Below are positions 61,601 to 64,000 of a stretch of 64,000 bases of DNA, piece by piece. The stretch's first letter is position 1; each line of letters opens with the position of its first letter. The notes below the pieces were generated by a model. The model made no database searches. It was not told the DNA's origin and saw only the letters and a program-made list of their open reading frames with translations. Source of the stretch: Chitinophaga barathri (GTDB lineage Bacteria; Bacteroidota; Bacteroidia; Chitinophagales; Chitinophagaceae); assembly GCF_003807585.1 (NCBI RefSeq), contig NZ_RMBX01000016.1, forward strand, positions 115,163 to 179,162, in the 5' to 3' direction. The position numbers and the translations under genes were made by a program.

Positions 61601-63447
61601 TAGGCGAAGTAAAGTTCGATGTACAGTCGGACAATTCCCTGGCCAGCTTCAACGCCAAAGGCACCGTGGGCCTCAGCGACAGCAACCGCGTGGTAAATGC
61701 TTCCACCGATCTGAACAATGCCTCCATCGGCCTGCTGGACAAATACCTCGGCGACTACGTGAGTGAGCTCACCGGCACCGCCACCGGCCAGCTGACCGTT
61801 ACCGGCACTACAGACAAACCCTCTTTCCGGGGGAATGTAAAAGTGCGGGACATCGGCATGAAGGTGAATTACCTGGGCACGTATTACAAGATCCCCCTGC
61901 TGCACGTTCATAATATGGACGACAACCTGATAGAGATGCATCCTTTCACAATGATCGACAAGTTTAAAAACCAGGCGACGGTGCACGGTTTTATCAGTCA
62001 TCAGAACTTCTCGAAGATGAGCTTTGAGTTTGACGTACAGTCGCAGAAATTCCTCTTCCTCAATACCGGCGCGGCAGACAACAATCTCTATTACGGCGAT
62101 GTGATCGCACAGGGCAGGGTGTATTTCACCGGGCCCATGGACAACCTGCAGCTGCGCGTGCTGGCCCGCCCGCTGAGCGGCACGCACTTTTACCTCCCGC
62201 TGTCCGACAGTAAGGATATCGGCAAACACGAATACATCAACTTCAAGCAGTATGGTAAAGTAGTGGAGGAAACGAAGAAAAAAAGCGATGTGAAGCTGAA
62301 CGTGAAGATGGACATCGCCGCCAATCCCGATGCGCAGATAGACGTGATCATCAACGCCGCCACGAACGACGTCATTTCCGCGAACGGCACCGGCGCGCTC
62401 ACCATCAATGTGAACCTGGACGGGGATTTTACCATGTACGGCAATTACACCATCAATACCGGGACGTACAACTTCAGCTTCCAGCGCCTCGCCAAGTGGA
62501 AATTCGATATCGATAAAAACAGTACCATCACCTGGAACGGCGACCCCGTGGAAGCGAAAGTGAACATCACCGCGAAATACAGCCTGCCCAAGGTGAGCCT
62601 GTACAACCTCAGCACGGCCGCCGTGACCGGCAATAACAGTGCGGCGAACACCGACGTACTGAGCCGCTCCGAACGGGTGGACATTCTGCTGTACCTCCGC
62701 AATTCCCTCATGCAGCCCACCATCACTTACGAGATCACGCTGCCCGAAGTGGGATCGGTAGCCTATGAGAGCGGCATTGCCAGCCAGCTGAAAGAGATCA
62801 ACCAGGACCAGAACAAGGCGCTATACCAGATATCTTACCTGCTGGCCACCGGCCAGTTCCAGCCGCCGGATGGCTCCGCGAACGTGGCTATTACCGGCAA
62901 AAACAGTGTGGGACAGGCTTTGAGCGCCCAGGCCTCCGCCATCCTGAACAACTTTTCAAATACCTTCCTGAAAAACGCGGGCATCGGGTTCAACGTGAAT
63001 TATACCGCCTATAACTTCAACAGCCCCACCAGCAGCAGCTACGACAGGAACCTCGTGAGCACGGGCATCACCAAATCGTTCTACAACAACCGGATACGGG
63101 TATATGTAGGCGGCGATTACGACTGGGGCAGGCAAAGCGCCACCTCCACATCCCAGAACTTCGCGGGGGACTTCCGGGTGGAATACCTCCTGAGCGCGGA
63201 CGGGCGTGTGCGCATCAATGCTTTCAGCAAAACGGATTACGACGCCTATACCTTCGACAACCGTATGCGTAGTGGCGTGGGCCTCTCCTACGTGCGCGAC
63301 TACAACAAACTCAACGAGCTGTTCAACGCCGGCCGCATCCGCCGGGCGGCGGACAGCATCAACCGCGCCGCGGCGGCCCGCCGCGCCCGGGAAGACAGCC
63401 TGAATGCCGCCCCTGCCGATACCAACCGCAACCGGCAACCTAAATAA
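58642..63447 (+). CDS. tamB: TamB-like translocation/assembly module protein (DUF490)
   Basis: The 1601-residue (from TTG 58642) protein is anchored in the inner membrane by ITLLSLLGLVLLVSILINI at its N-terminus. It continues as a very long repetitive beta structure spanning the periplasm, with many LDIKGGNNTRLKGTADMRG-like strands. The C-terminal TamB/DUF490 domain (~1150-1500) contains VNITAKYSLPKVSLYNLS, RSERVDILLYLRNSL and SYLLATGQFQPP. TamB-type proteins move phospholipids or help outer-membrane protein assembly. No ATG starts the frame. CTG at 58621 would add LRKVRKI, a positive segment normal before such an anchor, so the true start may be there. The tail (after ~1560) is rich in Arg/Ala. 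Confidence 0.9.
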   Translation: MTITLLSLLGLVLLVSILINIPAVQNLLVREVTARLSRQLQTRVEIKHVNFRLFNSMRLEGALIEDRHRDTILYAGALQVRITDWFFIQDKPVLKFIGLEDAQINLIRPRNDSLWNYQFIIDEFGGSPSPQPKTKKQAGISLDLKRVDLRRVKFNIVDRWVGEDMHVAANRIYLDAEKLDLRAHDVMINELTLDKPEFIIASYSASPLRKKRTPSVSMPKAFVDSLKPVPLRWNADNWKLVVKSLSIKNGLFGVDNPEDSIPSTPGEFDPSRIRFANINLTISNSSLVKDSIYADLTLSTKERSGFEVKSLKSRFKMSPVEMEFSNLDLRTNHSHIRDYYTMQYEDLSEMNDYVNNVTMRARFKDTRLASEDIAYFAPPLSSWDTELRINGRVDGPVSNLSGDSLDIKGGNNTRLKGTADMRGLPDINQTFIDFTAKELVTSGQDLRQFLPMLKDISQVRTDLITTLAFQGSFSGFVNDFVAYGKFQTNLGNIDSDINFKTSKDVPVYSGNLTTHNFDLGKLLNIDLVTTATMKAKVKGEGFNFKTLKASVDADIQKIGLYGYEYQNLKAAGEMNRKFFNGSLTANDPNLDMDFAGTIDFNSRLPIFNFYSEIRNSDLKALHLTEDSITLQAKADLNFAGSNIDNFDGTARLYDLSLFKNKSRVEFDSLTVSTKQENNLKTLRIQGNEVNGYVQGAYSFMELPNAFRLFLNKYYPSYFTSPPAANAGQDFSFSFEFGQVDKLIRAFTNDIKGLNGTQIAGSLNTLSGQVSLNAAVPYAGYNEFGVRNLLLKANGDFSKINVSTSIGNVLYNDSTVFTNPLIVASSGRDTSFIKLDLKAEDTTSLDGFYARVITVGDGIKVNFLNSSFTVNGKQWSMTPGNEVYWSKHFLTVNNLRISRNDQSITISTNEFNPDESTFQIALKDLNLADVIPAGITNTLIEGLANGTINIHDPFNNLQVDADIKTTQLRIDNDSIGLVNLKGDYDSRIGEVKFDVQSDNSLASFNAKGTVGLSDSNRVVNASTDLNNASIGLLDKYLGDYVSELTGTATGQLTVTGTTDKPSFRGNVKVRDIGMKVNYLGTYYKIPLLHVHNMDDNLIEMHPFTMIDKFKNQATVHGFISHQNFSKMSFEFDVQSQKFLFLNTGAADNNLYYGDVIAQGRVYFTGPMDNLQLRVLARPLSGTHFYLPLSDSKDIGKHEYINFKQYGKVVEETKKKSDVKLNVKMDIAANPDAQIDVIINAATNDVISANGTGALTINVNLDGDFTMYGNYTINTGTYNFSFQRLAKWKFDIDKNSTITWNGDPVEAKVNITAKYSLPKVSLYNLSTAAVTGNNSAANTDVLSRSERVDILLYLRNSLMQPTITYEITLPEVGSVAYESGIASQLKEINQDQNKALYQISYLLATGQFQPPDGSANVAITGKNSVGQALSAQASAILNNFSNTFLKNAGIGFNVNYTAYNFNSPTSSSYDRNLVSTGITKSFYNNRIRVYVGGDYDWGRQSATSTSQNFAGDFRVEYLLSADGRVRINAFSKTDYDAYTFDNRMRSGVGLSYVRDYNKLNELFNAGRIRRAADSINRAAAARRAREDSLNAAPADTNRNRQPK

Positions 63448-63457
63448 CCGTCCCGCT

Positions 63458-63477
63458 ATTGTCATAATCATGACAAT
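63458..63477. repeat. Palindrome after tamB
   Basis: ATTGTCAT (63458-63465) and ATGACAAT (63470-63477) form a perfect 8-bp inverted repeat with a 4-base spacer. No T-run follows, so it is an operator-like site or weak hairpin rather than an intrinsic terminator. Confidence 0.5.
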
Positions 63478-63607
63478 CCACCCGCCTGAACTCATCAAGC
63501 TACTGACATCCTGCTGACATTCCCTACTTGTCCGGTGTACTATTCCCCTGCCCTAAACCCGCCATGGTATTGCATTTACCTCACGACCCTACTGACATCC
63601 TCCTGCC

Positions 63608-63706
63608 ATCCTTCGGTGATCCTTCGGTTGCGTTCGGTCGTGGTACGGGTTTGAGGGTGTTTCACCGAAGGATGACCGAAGGATCACCGAAGAATCACCG
63701 AAGGAT
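63608..63706. repeat. Phased 11-bp repeats in inverted orientation
   Basis: ATCCTTCGGTG, ATCCTTCGGTT and GCGTTCGGTCG run head to tail at 63608-63640. Four units of (C/G)ACCGAAG(G/A)AT, the reverse complement, run at 63663-63706. The 11-bp period is maintained in both blocks, so the whole can fold into a long hairpin with a ~22-bp spacer. Confidence 0.75.
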
Positions 63707-63756
63707 GAAGGACCGGCCCGGCAGAGAATGCCGTTCGCTCCATTTCCCCAATCCCG

Positions 63757-63890
63757 TCATTGCGAGGAGCAGCAGCGCTAAAGTGGGTGGGGGCGACGAA
63801 GCAATCTCCTCCATCGAATGGAGGTACGCCAGGATCCGGAGATTGCTTCGTCGCGGCTCCTGCACAAATCCCCGCTGCTCCTCGCAATGA
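63757..63890. repeat. Large palindromic intergenic repeat (REP/MITE-like)
   Basis: The outer arms are TCATTGCGAGGAGCAGC (63757-63773) and its perfect complement (63874-63890). Inner arms GCGACGAAGCAATCTCC (63793-63809) and GGAGATTGCTTCGTCGC (63838-63854) are also perfect complements. A small central hairpin CCTCCAT/ATGGAGG is at 63808-63824. The CATTGCGAGGAG / GACGAAGCAATCTC sequence type is a widespread dispersed repeat in bacterial genomes (from memory). No coding capacity. Confidence 0.8.
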
Positions 63891-63897
63891 ACTGTGT

Positions 63898-64000
63898 TTA
63901 AAAACAACTATTATTTAGATAATTTTTATCATATACTGTATGGGTAGTGGCTATTGCAAAGGCTTGTTTAATCAGTTTATTGGCTACTGCTATAAGCGCC
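63898..64000 (-). CDS. C-terminal fragment of an IS110-family transposase (5' beyond window)
   Basis: The minus-strand frame is open from the window edge to TAA at 63900-63898 and encodes 33 residues, ALIAVANKLIKQAFAIATTH then TVYDKNYLNNSCF. The pattern (A-V-A-N-K-L, hydrophobic helix, then V-Y-D-x-x-Y) fits the end of Transposase_20 proteins of IS110/IS116/IS902 elements. The stop codon is 7 bp from a large palindromic repeat. IS110-type elements are RNA-guided (bridge RNA) and often lie next to palindromic targets; whether this copy is complete cannot be seen. Confidence 0.55.
   Translation of the reverse strand, partial: ALIAVANKLIKQAFAIATTHTVYDKNYLNNSCF

Larger units (their letters stand above)
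63448..63897. other. Repeat-rich intergenic region between tamB and the IS110 remnant
   Basis: About 450 bp without a convincing gene. It holds the palindrome at 63458, a duplicated TACTGACATCC (63501-63511 and 63590-63600), 11-bp tandem repeats in both orientations (63608-63706) and a large palindromic element (63757-63890) that ends 7 bp from the transposase stop codon. Confidence 0.6.

Noticed and set aside
60604..62229. 541-residue minus-strand open frame inside tamB
   Set aside because: Antisense shadow of the tamB coding sequence, no start context or motifs.
63608..63706. CRISPR array
   Set aside because: Units are 11 bp, directly contiguous and without spacers; no cas gene is present.

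Overview
The window reads as chromosome of a Bacteroidota bacterium, most likely a Chitinophaga-like member of the Chitinophagaceae. The support is two SusC/SusD pairs, an ECF sigma/FecR pair feeding an STN-type SusC, several large TonB-dependent receptors, fasciclin and Bacteroidota-type sensor proteins, the gene order miaB / sigma-54 activator / lptE / TPR protein / secG, Bacteroidota promoter -7 boxes of the form TAnnTTTG, near absence of Shine-Dalgarno sites, and moderately high GC. No CRISPR array, prophage or rRNA was seen. One tRNA-Gly(CCC) and the C-terminal tail of an IS110-type transposase (right edge) are present. || Layout. 1-7.5 kb: a cluster of poorly known genes combining a very large partial protein (possible lipid-binding N-terminus, membrane segment, three PKD domains, carbohydrate-binding-like end), a 217-residue unknown, a geranylgeranyl-reductase-type flavoprotein, a polyprenyl diphosphate synthase, an amphipathic-helix plus beta-domain protein and a small unknown. 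7.7-17.2 kb: a conserved Bacteroidota protein, then ECF sigma, FecR, SusC, SusD and an exported phosphodiesterase/phosphatase. 17.3-20.5 kb: hybrid sensor kinase, class I terpene synthase, tRNA-Gly. 20.6-27.1 kb: membrane AraC regulator divergent from a TonB receptor/exported tyrosine-phosphatase pair, then a minus-strand YCII/small protein/NmrA operon. || 27.3-39.7 kb: NtrC-type response regulator with TPR-HisKA_2 kinase, then housekeeping envelope genes (miaB, sigma-54 activator, lptE, acidic repeat/TPR protein, secG, mltG, yihY) and a redoxin. 39.8-47.1 kb: M14 peptidase, gamma-glutamyltransferase, and a tight DinB/lipoprotein/PLP-enzyme/TraB-like run. 47.2-51.4 kb: beta-barrel receptor followed by a LytS/LytTR two-component pair. 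51.4-58 kb: minus-strand SusC/SusD/fasciclin/DUF5007-like operon. 58.6-63.4 kb: tamB. 63.4-64 kb: a repeat-rich intergenic region ending at the IS110 remnant. || Working together: most of the window serves the cell envelope, with TonB-linked uptake coupled to exported phosphoester hydrolases, regulators beside the receptors they probably control, and core machinery for lipopolysaccharide export (LptE), secretion (SecG), peptidoglycan (MltG) and outer-membrane lipid or protein assembly (TamB). The least explained and potentially new part is the left-hand isoprenoid/giant-protein cluster; a terpene synthase 12 kb away could share its prenyl donor.
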